A DNA stretch of 64,000 bases from UBA8337 sp963932545 (GTDB lineage: Bacteria > Pseudomonadota > Alphaproteobacteria > RS24): NCBI GenBank assembly GCA_963932545.1, contig CAWVRH010000011.1, positions 5,966 through 69,965 of the forward strand. Direction: 5' to 3'. Both the position numbers and the translations under genes were made by a program. Position 1 is the stretch's first letter; each line of letters begins with the position of its first letter. Shown here piece by piece: positions 35,303 through 43,443 of the stretch. Below the pieces are notes generated by a model. That model searched no databases, was not told where the DNA came from, and was given only the letters and a program-made list of their open reading frames with translations.

Positions 35303-35940
35303 TAATCGCTCGCGCCATTCTCGGAATCCATCACCGCGTCCGCCGAAACGAAAGCGAAAAACTGCCCATGGCTCCAGACACCGAATTGGCCATCCACGAC
35401 TTCGCATAGCTCTACCAAATCATAAAACACCGCTCGGCTGATAAGCGCTTCAAGGCGCGCACGAACATGGATGTAAGGCGACGGCTCGTCGGTTTCGGCA
35501 TCCAGGTAGAAGCGCAACGGATGCTCGGGGCCGGCTTCGGTAAAATCTCCGACATTGGTTTCAAACCGCAAAACTTGGGTTTGGCCTTTGCCGATAACTG
35601 TCATCATCGTGGCAATAAAGGGCGCGTCTTCTACCTCGACGCGAATTTTTTCCACGGGGGAAACCAGATAATATTCGCCATCTTCGTCATGGCGTAAAAT
35701 TGTCGAAAAGAGGCGCACTAGCTTTTTACGGCCAATCGGTGAATTGGCATAATACCACTGCCCATCGCGGGTGATTTTCATACCGATATCGCCGCAATAG
35801 TCGGGCTCCCAAAGATGCACGGGCGGCAGACCTTTTTCGCCAGTCTGCTTATTCTCGCCAGCCTTCTCGGCATCGGCAATCACCTTCAGCAGCGCGTTGG
35901 CTGCTTCGGCGGTGCCATCTTTATTCGCATTTTCCGACAT
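35302..35940 (-). CDS. DUF1285 family protein
   Basis: A 212-aa protein with the DUF1285 pattern LPPVHLWEPDYCGDIGMKITRDGQWYYANSPIGRKKLVRLFSTILRHDEDGEYYLVSPVEKIRVEVEDAPF and the later RFYLDAETDEPSPYIHVRARLEALISRAVFYDLVELCEV. The fold is beta-rich and the role unknown. It is the first gene of the four-gene operon that ends in cca. Confidence 0.9.
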   Translation of the reverse strand: MSENANKDGTAEAANALLKVIADAEKAGENKQTGEKGLPPVHLWEPDYCGDIGMKITRDGQWYYANSPIGRKKLVRLFSTILRHDEDGEYYLVSPVEKIRVEVEDAPFIATMMTVIGKGQTQVLRFETNVGDFTEAGPEHPLRFYLDAETDEPSPYIHVRARLEALISRAVFYDLVELCEVVDGQFGVWSHGQFFAFVSADAVMDSENGASD

Positions 35941-35967
35941 ATCTCATTCCCTCTTACAAGAGAGTAT

Positions 35968-36564
35968 TTAGCACAATTCCGGTGCAGGGCGAACCGAACC
36001 AACCAAATTGGCACAATCGGTCGCACAATCCTTAGGGCTATCGGCCTTAGGGCTATCGGCCTTAGGGCTATCGGCCTTAGGGCTATCGGCTTTCGGGCTA
36101 TCGGCTTTCGGGCTATCGGAAACCATGCCTTTGACCAAAAGCCGAGATGGGTCGACTGGCCCCGGTAAGCGCACCGCACGAGGCGCGATCTGAAACCCCG
36201 CCCGCTCGTAATAAGGCAAGTCTCCCACCAAAAGCACAAATGGAAAGCGCGCCTTATCTACAGCGCCGAGCCCCTTTTGCATCAGCTGTTCCCCGAGCCC
36301 CAAGCCCTGATGAGCAGGGTGAACCGCCAAGGGCCCCAAAAGCAGCGCGGGGGCATCGCCGATGCAAACCGGCCAAAAATTTATTGAACCCATGAGCGAG
36401 CCATCTGAGTCTTGCGCACAAAAATGATATTCGGCAACGGCCACATTGCCCTCGCGCAATCGCTCAGCCGTGCGCGCCAATCGACCCGGCCCAAAACATA
36501 GGTCGAGCAAAGCGTCTAAAGAGGCCGCATTTGGGCAGTGCGAGATGATTTCAAAATGGGTCAT
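35968..36564 (-). CDS. GNAT family N-acetyltransferase with repeat-bearing C-terminus
   Basis: A 198-aa acetyltransferase. The acetyl-CoA pocket is LLLGPLAVHPAHQGLGLGEQLMQKGLG, preceded by DSDGSLMGSINFWPVCIGDAPA and followed by FPFVLLVGDLPYYERAGFQIAPRAVRLPGPVDPSRLLVKGM, a pattern of the YhbS type (the Rv-like PYYERAGF). After residue about 155 the tail consists of six SPKAD-type pentapeptides encoded by a 15-bp minisatellite, then a short Cys-containing end. The substrate is unknown. Confidence 0.9.
   Translation of the reverse strand: MTHFEIISHCPNAASLDALLDLCFGPGRLARTAERLREGNVAVAEYHFCAQDSDGSLMGSINFWPVCIGDAPALLLGPLAVHPAHQGLGLGEQLMQKGLGAVDKARFPFVLLVGDLPYYERAGFQIAPRAVRLPGPVDPSRLLVKGMVSDSPKADSPKADSPKADSPKADSPKADSPKDCATDCANLVGSVRPAPELC
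36030..36119. repeat. 15-bp minisatellite, six units, in the GNAT gene
   Basis: Four copies of CCTTAGGGCTATCGG (36030-36089) are followed by two copies of CTTTCGGGCTATCGG (36090-36119) without gaps. The unit is a multiple of three, so on the gene strand it reads SPKAD-like pentapeptides and stays in frame. Confidence 0.97.
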
Positions 36565-36613
36565 GAGGATACCAACGAGATTATATATGGGCTACGCCCG
36601 ATATTTGTTTTGC

Positions 36614-36639
36614 GAAAAGTTAACGAGAAAAGTTAACGA
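36614..36639. repeat. 13-bp tandem duplication between the GNAT and exchanger genes
   Basis: GAAAAGTTAACGA occurs twice in perfect tandem at 36614-36626 and 36627-36639. Each copy holds the palindrome GTTAAC. It lies about 50 bp before the GNAT start on the minus strand. The rest of the 193-bp gap (36565-36757) shows no gene. Confidence 0.85.
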
Positions 36640-36757
36640 CAAGTCAAAAGCACCAGAGCCGAAAGTGGCTTGGTGTTTTAAAAAATTATCGTCGTCGCAA
36701 GATCTGTTTCACACTCGTCCTCAAATTAAAGCTCTTATGAACCACGGGTTTAGCCTA

Positions 36758-37705
36758 TTAGGCGGTAAAAATAAAGCCCATATAGCTGGCATAAAGCACC
36801 AGACAAATGCTGCCCTCTGCGCGTGACATGCGCCGCCCTGTGCCCATGAAAAAAGTTCCCAGCGCAGCGACGCCCAGCATAATTGGAATATCGCGATGCG
36901 CCATTAACTCGGAAATAGGTAAGGGCGCCAGCAAAGACGTGGCACCAAGTATCAGCAAAATATTCGAGATATTGCTGCCAATGATATTGCCGACCGCAAG
37001 GCTTGCATGGCCGCGCACCGCCGCCACCATCGAGACGGCCAGCTCTGGCAAAGACGTGCCAAGCGCTACCAAACTAAGTGCAATCACCGCTTCTGAAATG
37101 CCCATTTGTCGGGCCAATAAAACCGCGCCATCGACCATCAGGCCCGCGCCCCAAATAACACCTGCCAAGCCAAGTGCCAAAACCAGTAAGGCCACCCACA
37201 AGCCGCCCGGCACAAGGTTTTCTTCCACGCCTGCTTCGGCCTCTTGGGCATCCTCGCCCGTGCGCGAGGACGTATACAAATAAATGGTGAAGCCGATGAG
37301 GGCCAGTAACATAAGGGTGCCATGTGCGGGCGATATGGCGCCCACAAAACCCAAACCAACCAGCACAAAAGAGGCGCCGAGCATAAAGCTACCATCGCGC
37401 GCCAGTGTGCCCCTTTGGGTTGCAAACGGGCTAACCACGGCCATTAATCCCAAAACCAACAGGATATTGGCGATGTTGGAGCCAACCACATTGCCGATAG
37501 AAATATCAGGCTGACCGTTTAAGGCCGCTTTGACGGACACCGTAAGTTCGGGCGCGCTCGTGCCAAAGGCGATGATGGTGAGGCCGATAATCAGCGGAGA
37601 TACTTTGAGATGACTGGCCGCACTTACCGCGCCGCGCAAAAGCGCTTCGCCGGCAAAGCCGAGAACAATAAAACCAGAGATGAGTAAGAAAAGCGGTGAT
37701 TCCAT
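36758..37705 (-). CDS. Calcium/sodium antiporter (CaCA family, YrbG-like)
   Basis: A 315-aa inner-membrane exchanger with about ten helices in two inverted halves. The alpha repeats are IIAFGTSAPELTVSVKAAL with GNVVGSNIANILLVLG, and VALGTSLPELAVSMVAAVRG with GNIIGSNISNILLILG; the acidic residues in GTSAPE and GTSLPE coordinate cations. The start at 37705 (MESPLFLL) is chosen to begin near the first helix, but 37720 (MVKRAMESP) is possible and no Shine-Dalgarno decides. It is divergent from the acyl-CoA cassette. Direction and ion choice are inferred from family. Confidence 0.9.
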   Translation of the reverse strand: MESPLFLLISGFIVLGFAGEALLRGAVSAASHLKVSPLIIGLTIIAFGTSAPELTVSVKAALNGQPDISIGNVVGSNIANILLVLGLMAVVSPFATQRGTLARDGSFMLGASFVLVGLGFVGAISPAHGTLMLLALIGFTIYLYTSSRTGEDAQEAEAGVEENLVPGGLWVALLVLALGLAGVIWGAGLMVDGAVLLARQMGISEAVIALSLVALGTSLPELAVSMVAAVRGHASLAVGNIIGSNISNILLILGATSLLAPLPISELMAHRDIPIMLGVAALGTFFMGTGRRMSRAEGSICLVLYASYMGFIFTA

Positions 37706-37833
37706 GGCCCGTTTTACCATGTTCCCCAAAAAAAAATCGATGTTTTTGCTGGGATGTCGCAAAAAGTCTTGGCAGAGCTGGGTTTTATGCACTAGCCTTT
37801 TTTTCAAATTATGGCGTTTTCTGGGAGGAAATA

Positions 37834-39450
37834 ATGCACTGGAATTTTGGCGATATCATTGATGCAATCGTACCGGCTTTGCCGGACGGACACTTGGCTT
37901 TGGTTCATGGCGACAGAGAGATTACGTGGCAGGAAATGAGCCATCGGTCGAATAATCTGGCGCGTAATTTACGAGCCAACGGCGCGCAAACCGGCGACAA
38001 GGTCGGCTTCTATATGCGCAATCGCCCCGAATATTGCGAATTGCTGGTCGCCTGTTTTCGCGCACGCCTCACCCATGTGAACGTCAACTACCGCTATGTT
38101 GCCGATGAAGTTCATTATATTTTTGAAAACTCTGACGCCACCGTCGTGGTTTACGGCAAAGAGTTTCGCGACAATATTGAAATATTGCGGCCAAGACTGC
38201 CAAATGTGAAACAGTGGATTGAAGTCGGCGATAGCAAAGATTTGCCAGACGGCAGCATCGACTACGAAAGCCTCGTACTGGAAGGCGATGGTTCTAATTT
38301 GGACATTACCCGCGCGCCAGATGATTTACTGTTTCTCTACACAGGCGGCACCACGGGCATGCCAAAAGGCGTGATGTGGGAGCACCATAATTTACGCGAA
38401 ACGCAAACCATGGCGCTGCGCGCACTCGGCGAAGTGCCAGAGACGATGGATGAATTAGTCGCCCATCTGAAAAACCAAGGCCCGGGCCAAGTGTATATTC
38501 CGGCCTGCCCGTTGATGCATGGCACGGGTTTGTTTACCGCCATGGGCGTGTTGATGAACGGCGGCACCATTGTGACGCTAGAAGCTGCCTCGCTCGACAG
38601 CCAAGAATTATGGACTGTGGTGGGCCGTCGCGGCGTCGATTATATGGCCATTGTGGGCGATGCTTTTGCTAAGCCAATGCTGGCGGAGCTGCAAAACAAT
38701 CCGGGCGCATATGATGTCAGCTCGGTGGCCAACATCGTCTCCTCCGGCGTTATGTGGTCGATGGAAGTGAAACAGGAAATGCTGAAAGTGCTGCCCGACG
38801 AATGCATGCTGGTCGACAGTTTCGGATCGTCGGAAGCGATTGGCTTTGGCTCGTCCATCACCATGAAAGACACGCCGGTGAAAACCGCCAAATTCACCAC
38901 CAATGAAATGTGCAAAGTGTTTGACGAAAACGACAATGAAATTCCATGGGGTAGCGAAACCCCGGGCTTTATCGCTTTTGGGGGCCCTATTCCCTTAGGC
39001 TATTATAAAGACGAGAAAAAAACCGCCTCGACTTTCAAAACCATCAATGGCCATCGCTTCTCTATTCCGGGCGACTATTGCTTGGTTTCCCCAGAAGGCG
39101 AATTGACGCTTTTGGGTCGTGGCTCGGTTTGCATTAATTCGGCTGGTGAGAAAATCTATCCGGAAGAAATCGAAGAAACTTTGAAACTACACGAAAGCGT
39201 CGACGATGCTTTGGTGGTTGGCGTGGCCGACGAAAAATGGGGCCAAGCGGTTACCGCCGTGGTGAAAACCATAGACGGTGCCAGCTTTGACGAAGGCGAC
39301 TTGAAGGCTTTCTGCAAAACCAAATTGGCCGCCTATAAAACGCCAAAACATGTGTTCCATGGCGGCCCTGCGTTTCGCGCTCCCAATGGCAAGGCCGATT
39401 ATAAATCGGTAACCGAATTTGCCGTTGAAGAGGTCAGCAAGCGCGCATGA
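37834..39450 (+). CDS. Acyl-CoA synthetase (AMP-forming)
   Basis: A 538-aa member of the ANL superfamily that activates a carboxylic acid to acyl-CoA through an acyl-adenylate. Motifs are the P-loop LLFLYTGGTTGMPKGVMWEH, ACPLMHGTGLF, the A5 motif MLVDSFGSSEAIGFG, GDYCLVSPEGELTLLGR and the C-terminal catalytic PNGKADYKS. The start at 37834 (MHWNFGDI) has GGGAGG 5 bases upstream; a longer frame is not family-like. It is first in a run with a 2-hydroxyacid dehydrogenase-like gene and two acyl-CoA dehydrogenases. The substrate is unknown. Confidence 0.94.
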   Translation: MHWNFGDIIDAIVPALPDGHLALVHGDREITWQEMSHRSNNLARNLRANGAQTGDKVGFYMRNRPEYCELLVACFRARLTHVNVNYRYVADEVHYIFENSDATVVVYGKEFRDNIEILRPRLPNVKQWIEVGDSKDLPDGSIDYESLVLEGDGSNLDITRAPDDLLFLYTGGTTGMPKGVMWEHHNLRETQTMALRALGEVPETMDELVAHLKNQGPGQVYIPACPLMHGTGLFTAMGVLMNGGTIVTLEAASLDSQELWTVVGRRGVDYMAIVGDAFAKPMLAELQNNPGAYDVSSVANIVSSGVMWSMEVKQEMLKVLPDECMLVDSFGSSEAIGFGSSITMKDTPVKTAKFTTNEMCKVFDENDNEIPWGSETPGFIAFGGPIPLGYYKDEKKTASTFKTINGHRFSIPGDYCLVSPEGELTLLGRGSVCINSAGEKIYPEEIEETLKLHESVDDALVVGVADEKWGQAVTAVVKTIDGASFDEGDLKAFCKTKLAAYKTPKHVFHGGPAFRAPNGKADYKSVTEFAVEEVSKRA

Positions 39451-40526
39451 CCCGACATATAGCTGTATTTGGTAAAATGGGCGCACGGTTTGCGCCCATT
39501 ATCGCTGACACTCTGAAGGCCGCTCCTGGCGACTGGGTGGTGGACGTTTGGCCCTGCAATGATGACTTAGGGGCGCGTGATGCTATTCTTGCAAATTGCG
39601 AGGCGGCGGTTATGAGCGCGGACTTTATTTTAACGCCGGGCAATTTCGGCGCGCTGATGGCCGCGCCCAAACTAAAAATTCTATTGCAACCTTGGGTCGG
39701 AACCGATTGGCTCGACGCTGGCTTCTTGCCCGACGGATTGGTGTTTTGCAATGCCGGTGGCCATGCCGCCCCAATGGCAGAATATGTGCTGGGTGCCATG
39801 TTGGAACACGCGCTAGAGTTGCGCCACTTGCACCAAGATATGACGCAAGGCAAATGGCATCGCGCAGGCCGTAACGCCGCCGCCGAAGCTCGCCATGGCG
39901 ACTTGCGCGGCAAACATGTTGGCATCGTCGGCTATGGCGATATTGCAAAAGCTGTGGCCTCGCGAGCCAGTGCGTTTGATATGCAAGTCTCGGCCATCGC
40001 CCGCAGCGTGCGCGACACGACGCCAGAACCGCTCGACTGGATTGGTACCCAAAAAGATTTGCCGAAACTACTTAGCCAGAGTGATTATCTCATTCTGACT
40101 TGCGATTTAAACGACGAAACGCAGGGCATGATTGATGCGGCCGCTTTTGAGGCGATGAAAGACAGCGCCTATATTATTAATGTCGCGCGCGGCGAAGTGA
40201 TCGATGAAGATGCGCTTTTTGACGCCCTCTCCAACCATAAAATTGGCGGCGCTGCGTTAGACACTTGGTATCGCTACCCAACCAATATCACCGATGCGGA
40301 AGCCGACCCCGATAGGGGTGGGCCTTATCAGGGCAGTCGGCATGACTTCTTGTCTCTCGACAATGTATTGCTGACGCCCCATAGCGCCGCGCATACTTTT
40401 GGGGCCGATAGGGGCCGCTATGAAAGCATCGCCAAATCTTTGTTCCGCCATGCCAAAGGCGAACCGATAAAGCGCCATGTCACAACCGGAACCGGCGGGA
40501 ACCTCGACGGTTTCCAGATGCCATAA
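39447..40526 (+). CDS. D-isomer-specific 2-hydroxyacid dehydrogenase family protein
   Basis: A 359-aa NAD(P)-dependent oxidoreductase. The nucleotide-binding segment is LRGKHVGIVGYGDIAKAVASRASAFDM, and catalytic residues are in INVARGEVIDEDALFDAL (Arg region) and LTPHSAAHT (His). The catalytic-domain N-terminus is divergent (ILANCEAAVMSADFIL). Its ATG overlaps the stop of the synthetase gene (ATGA), so the two are coupled. A role in reducing or oxidising an intermediate of the same pathway is inference. Confidence 0.9.
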   Translation: MTRHIAVFGKMGARFAPIIADTLKAAPGDWVVDVWPCNDDLGARDAILANCEAAVMSADFILTPGNFGALMAAPKLKILLQPWVGTDWLDAGFLPDGLVFCNAGGHAAPMAEYVLGAMLEHALELRHLHQDMTQGKWHRAGRNAAAEARHGDLRGKHVGIVGYGDIAKAVASRASAFDMQVSAIARSVRDTTPEPLDWIGTQKDLPKLLSQSDYLILTCDLNDETQGMIDAAAFEAMKDSAYIINVARGEVIDEDALFDALSNHKIGGAALDTWYRYPTNITDAEADPDRGGPYQGSRHDFLSLDNVLLTPHSAAHTFGADRGRYESIAKSLFRHAKGEPIKRHVTTGTGGNLDGFQMP

Positions 40527-40655
40527 GGCGTTTTTTGCTCATTTTTGGCGTTAAAAACTGCGGCCAGATGCCACGCAAGTTGAATATTGAATCACTTGCG
40601 ACACCCATTCGCCGTGCTATTATTTTTGCAGATTTGAAAATTGGAGAAAATGATT

Positions 40656-41846
40656 ATGACAGCTCTAGATGGTTTCCGCGAAGAGACCCGCGCTTGGTTG
40701 GAAGAAAAATGCCCTGCCTCGATGCGCACACCGATGCCAGAACGCGAAATGCCTTGGGGTGGCCGTAAAGCCAACTACCCAAATCCAGACACCAAAACGT
40801 GGATGGACAATATGGCAAGCCGTGGCTGGACCGCGCCAACTTGGCCAACTGAATATGGTGGCGGTGGCCTCTCCAAAGAAGAAAACAAAACGCTGCAAGA
40901 AGAGCTAGGTCGCATCAAAGCGCGCCCTGCCCTAACCAGCTTCGGCCTTTGGATGCTTGGCCCAGCGCTGCTGGAGTTCGCCAGCGAAGAGCAGAAGAAA
41001 CAATATCTTGGCGAAATTATCCGTGGTGAAATTCGTTGGTGCCAAGGCTATTCCGAGCCCGGTGCTGGCTCCGATTTGGCTGGCCTTCAAACTAAAGCCG
41101 AAGATAAAGGCGATCATTATCTGGTCAATGGCCAGAAAGTTTGGACCTCCTACGCCGACCAGTGCGATTGGATTTTCTGCCTCGTGCGCACAGACACATC
41201 TGTGAAGCATGACGGCATTTCCTTCCTGCTCATCGATATGGATGATGCCGGCGTGGAAGCCCGCCCGATTAAATTGATCTCGGGTGCCTCGCCATTTTGC
41301 GAGACTTTTTTGACGGACGTTAAAGTGCCGAAAGAAAACCTTGTGGGCGAGCTGAACAAAGGCTGGACCATCGCCAAGCGTTTGCTCGAGCATGAACGCA
41401 GCATGATTTCCGGCATGGGTATGGGCGCAGGCGCGGCCTCCATGGGCGGCATGGAAGCTGTGGCGAAAGAAAACTTTGGCGCCGATGGCGAGAAAATTGC
41501 TGACTCGAGCATTCGCCAAGCTGTGGCCGACCACAAAATGGACCAGCAAGCCTTTGGCCTAACGCTGAAACGCGCGGAAGCCGAAGCCAAAGCTGGCCAA
41601 GGCATGGGCGCAGCTGCCTCGATGTTTAAATATTACGGCACCGAAGTGAACAAACGCCGTTTTGAACTATTACTCGACCTGATGGGCACACAAGCGCTGG
41701 GTTGGGAAGGCGAAGGCTTTGATAAACGCGAGCTGGCCGTGACCCGTTCTTGGTTGCGCTCCAAAGGTAACTCGATTGAGGGCGGCACATCGGAAGTGCA
41801 GCTAAACGTGATTGCAAAACGTGTATTGGGCCTCCCCGACGCCTAA
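40656..41846 (+). CDS. Acyl-CoA dehydrogenase family protein, first of a pair
   Basis: A 396-aa flavoprotein. Features are APTWPTEYGGGGLSKEENKTLQEELGR, the FAD/substrate block GEIRWCQGYSEPGAGSDLAGLQTKAEDKGDHYLVNGQKVWTS, and the end SIEGGTSEVQLNVIAKRVLGLP. In the position of the usual catalytic Glu of YEGT-type enzymes this sequence has IEGGT, with the acid shifted one residue. The ATG at 40656 has GGAG 9 bases upstream. Pairing with the next gene, which lacks this motif, suggests a heteromeric enzyme. Confidence 0.92.
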   Translation: MTALDGFREETRAWLEEKCPASMRTPMPEREMPWGGRKANYPNPDTKTWMDNMASRGWTAPTWPTEYGGGGLSKEENKTLQEELGRIKARPALTSFGLWMLGPALLEFASEEQKKQYLGEIIRGEIRWCQGYSEPGAGSDLAGLQTKAEDKGDHYLVNGQKVWTSYADQCDWIFCLVRTDTSVKHDGISFLLIDMDDAGVEARPIKLISGASPFCETFLTDVKVPKENLVGELNKGWTIAKRLLEHERSMISGMGMGAGAASMGGMEAVAKENFGADGEKIADSSIRQAVADHKMDQQAFGLTLKRAEAEAKAGQGMGAAASMFKYYGTEVNKRRFELLLDLMGTQALGWEGEGFDKRELAVTRSWLRSKGNSIEGGTSEVQLNVIAKRVLGLPDA

Positions 41847-41887
41847 GCGTCGAACCGCCCCCGCTTTGATTTAAGAAGGAATACCCT

Positions 41888-43027
41888 ATGGCATTCGTGC
41901 TTACCGAAGAACAAACCATGCTCCGCGATATGGCGAAGGACTTTTTCACCGAACAAGTTCCCGTCGCCAATTTGCGCAAGCTTCGCGATGAAGAAAACAC
42001 AGACGGCTACGATAAAGATGTCTGGAAACAAATTGTGGAGCTGGGCTTTGCTGGCATACTTATTCCAGAAGAACATGGTGGCACAGGTTTTGGTCCCATG
42101 GGCCTTGGTATTGTGATGAAAGAAGCCGGCCGCACGCTGGCTGCTTCGCCGCTTTATTCCACGGCTGTATTGGGCGCTGGCCTAATTATGGCGGCTGGCT
42201 CTGACCAACAAAAAGCGGCTCTCTTGCCAAATATTGCTGCGGGCGAAACCCTGACAGCCTTGGCTCTGGAAGAAACCAACCATCACAATCCGCTGAACAC
42301 ATTTATGGCAGCCGAGAAATCGGGCGACGGCTTTACCCTTACGGGCGATAAGAAGTTCGTCATCGATGGCCATATTGCCGATACGCTTATCGTTGTTGCC
42401 CGCACGGGTGGCGCGGCAGGTGACGCCCAAGGCTTGTCGATGTTCCTCGTCGATGCGAAAGCCAATGGCGTTAGCATCACCCGCAACCATATGGTCGACA
42501 GCCGCAATGCTGCCAGTATTTCATTTAGCCATGTGCAGGTTTCTGCGGATGCGGTTTTGGGTAGCCTTGGTGGCGCCTATGCCGAGCTGGAAAGTAGCCT
42601 CGACTTGGCTCGGGTTTGCTTGGCGGCTGAAATGCTGGGCGGCGCCGAAACCGTGTTCGACACGACTTTGGATTACCTCAAAGAGCGCAAGCAATTTGGT
42701 GTCATCATCGGCACATTCCAAGCCCTGAAACACCGCGCGGCGGAATTATTCTGCGAAGTTGAGATTTGCAAATCGGTTCTTTTGGATGCCCTTTCGGCAT
42801 TGGAAGAGCGTCGCAATGACACGCCTCGTGCGGCCAGCCTTGCCAAAGCGCGGGTTGGAGATGCTTTGCGCCTAATCACCAATGAAGGCGTGCAGATGCA
42901 TGGCGGCATTGGCATGACGGATGCGGTAGACGTGGGCTTGTTTATGAAACGGGCTCGCGTACAGACGCAAATGTTGGGCGATACTAATTTCCACCGCACA
43001 CGTTACGCGGATTTGGGTGGCTATTAA
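41888..43027 (+). CDS. Acyl-CoA dehydrogenase family protein, second of a pair
   Basis: A 379-aa member of the same fold with a divergent active site. It opens MAFVLTEEQTMLRDMAKDFF and has IPEEHGGTGFGPMGLGIVMKEAG and FTLTGDKKFVIDGHIADTLIVVART, then KERKQFGVIIGTFQALKHRAAEL and the late MHGGIGMTDAVDVGLFMKRAR. The end (MLGDTNFHRTRYADLGGY) lacks the usual YEGT/GGTSE motif that supplies a catalytic acid. A 41-bp gap separates it from the first dehydrogenase. This is the pattern of alpha2beta2 acyl-CoA dehydrogenases known from steroid degradation; that equivalence is inference. Confidence 0.9.
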   Translation: MAFVLTEEQTMLRDMAKDFFTEQVPVANLRKLRDEENTDGYDKDVWKQIVELGFAGILIPEEHGGTGFGPMGLGIVMKEAGRTLAASPLYSTAVLGAGLIMAAGSDQQKAALLPNIAAGETLTALALEETNHHNPLNTFMAAEKSGDGFTLTGDKKFVIDGHIADTLIVVARTGGAAGDAQGLSMFLVDAKANGVSITRNHMVDSRNAASISFSHVQVSADAVLGSLGGAYAELESSLDLARVCLAAEMLGGAETVFDTTLDYLKERKQFGVIIGTFQALKHRAAELFCEVEICKSVLLDALSALEERRNDTPRAASLAKARVGDALRLITNEGVQMHGGIGMTDAVDVGLFMKRARVQTQMLGDTNFHRTRYADLGGY

Positions 43028-43054
43028 TCTAAAAGCCACTTAAAAGTTTTTACA

Positions 43055-43088
43055 GGCCTCGACATTTGCGTGTTGAGGCCTTAATTCT
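43055..43088 (+). terminator. Stem-loop terminator after the acyl-CoA dehydrogenase pair
   Basis: GGCCTCGACA at 43055-43064 pairs with TGTTGAGGCC at 43071-43080 over all ten positions (one G-T pair) around TTTGCG. TTAATTCT follows, a weak U-tract. It lies 27 bp past the stop of the cassette and before the small gene at 43120. Confidence 0.65.
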
Positions 43089-43119
43089 AACGGATATACG
43101 ATTACTTAGAGGGGCTAAA

Positions 43120-43347
43120 ATGGCAGAAGAAACAAAGCAACCTGAGCGCATCACGGTTCTTGCTGAGGAATTTACGCCGGCTGCCATGGAATTTCACCGC
43201 CGCAATATGAGCGCACGGGGATATCGCATGGAAGGCCAAATAACGCCTCGTCGTTACATGATGATTGAGGGCCCGGGCGAGCCGAAAGACTTGTTTGATG
43301 CAAAAGAATATTTTGCCGTCACTTTCGTTCGCAAAGACGGCGAATAA
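43120..43347 (+). CDS. Small conserved-looking protein of unknown function
   Basis: I do not recognise this 75-aa protein. It has no signal peptide or membrane segment; the centre is basic (EFHRRNMSARGYRMEGQITPRRYMMIEG) and the end acidic-then-basic (DLFDAKEYFAVTFVRKDGE). AGAGGGG sits 5 bases before the ATG at 43120. It follows a terminator hairpin and precedes hemA by 96 bp, so it may be separately expressed. Confidence 0.7.
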   Translation: MAEETKQPERITVLAEEFTPAAMEFHRRNMSARGYRMEGQITPRRYMMIEGPGEPKDLFDAKEYFAVTFVRKDGE

Positions 43348-43443
43348 TCTCAAAACTGCGGCAAAAAGGCTCCCAAGCTGGCTAGGCTGGTCTTCCAAGC
43401 CTATATGAGCTAATCCTAAAGGCAGTTTTAAAGTGGACTTGAT

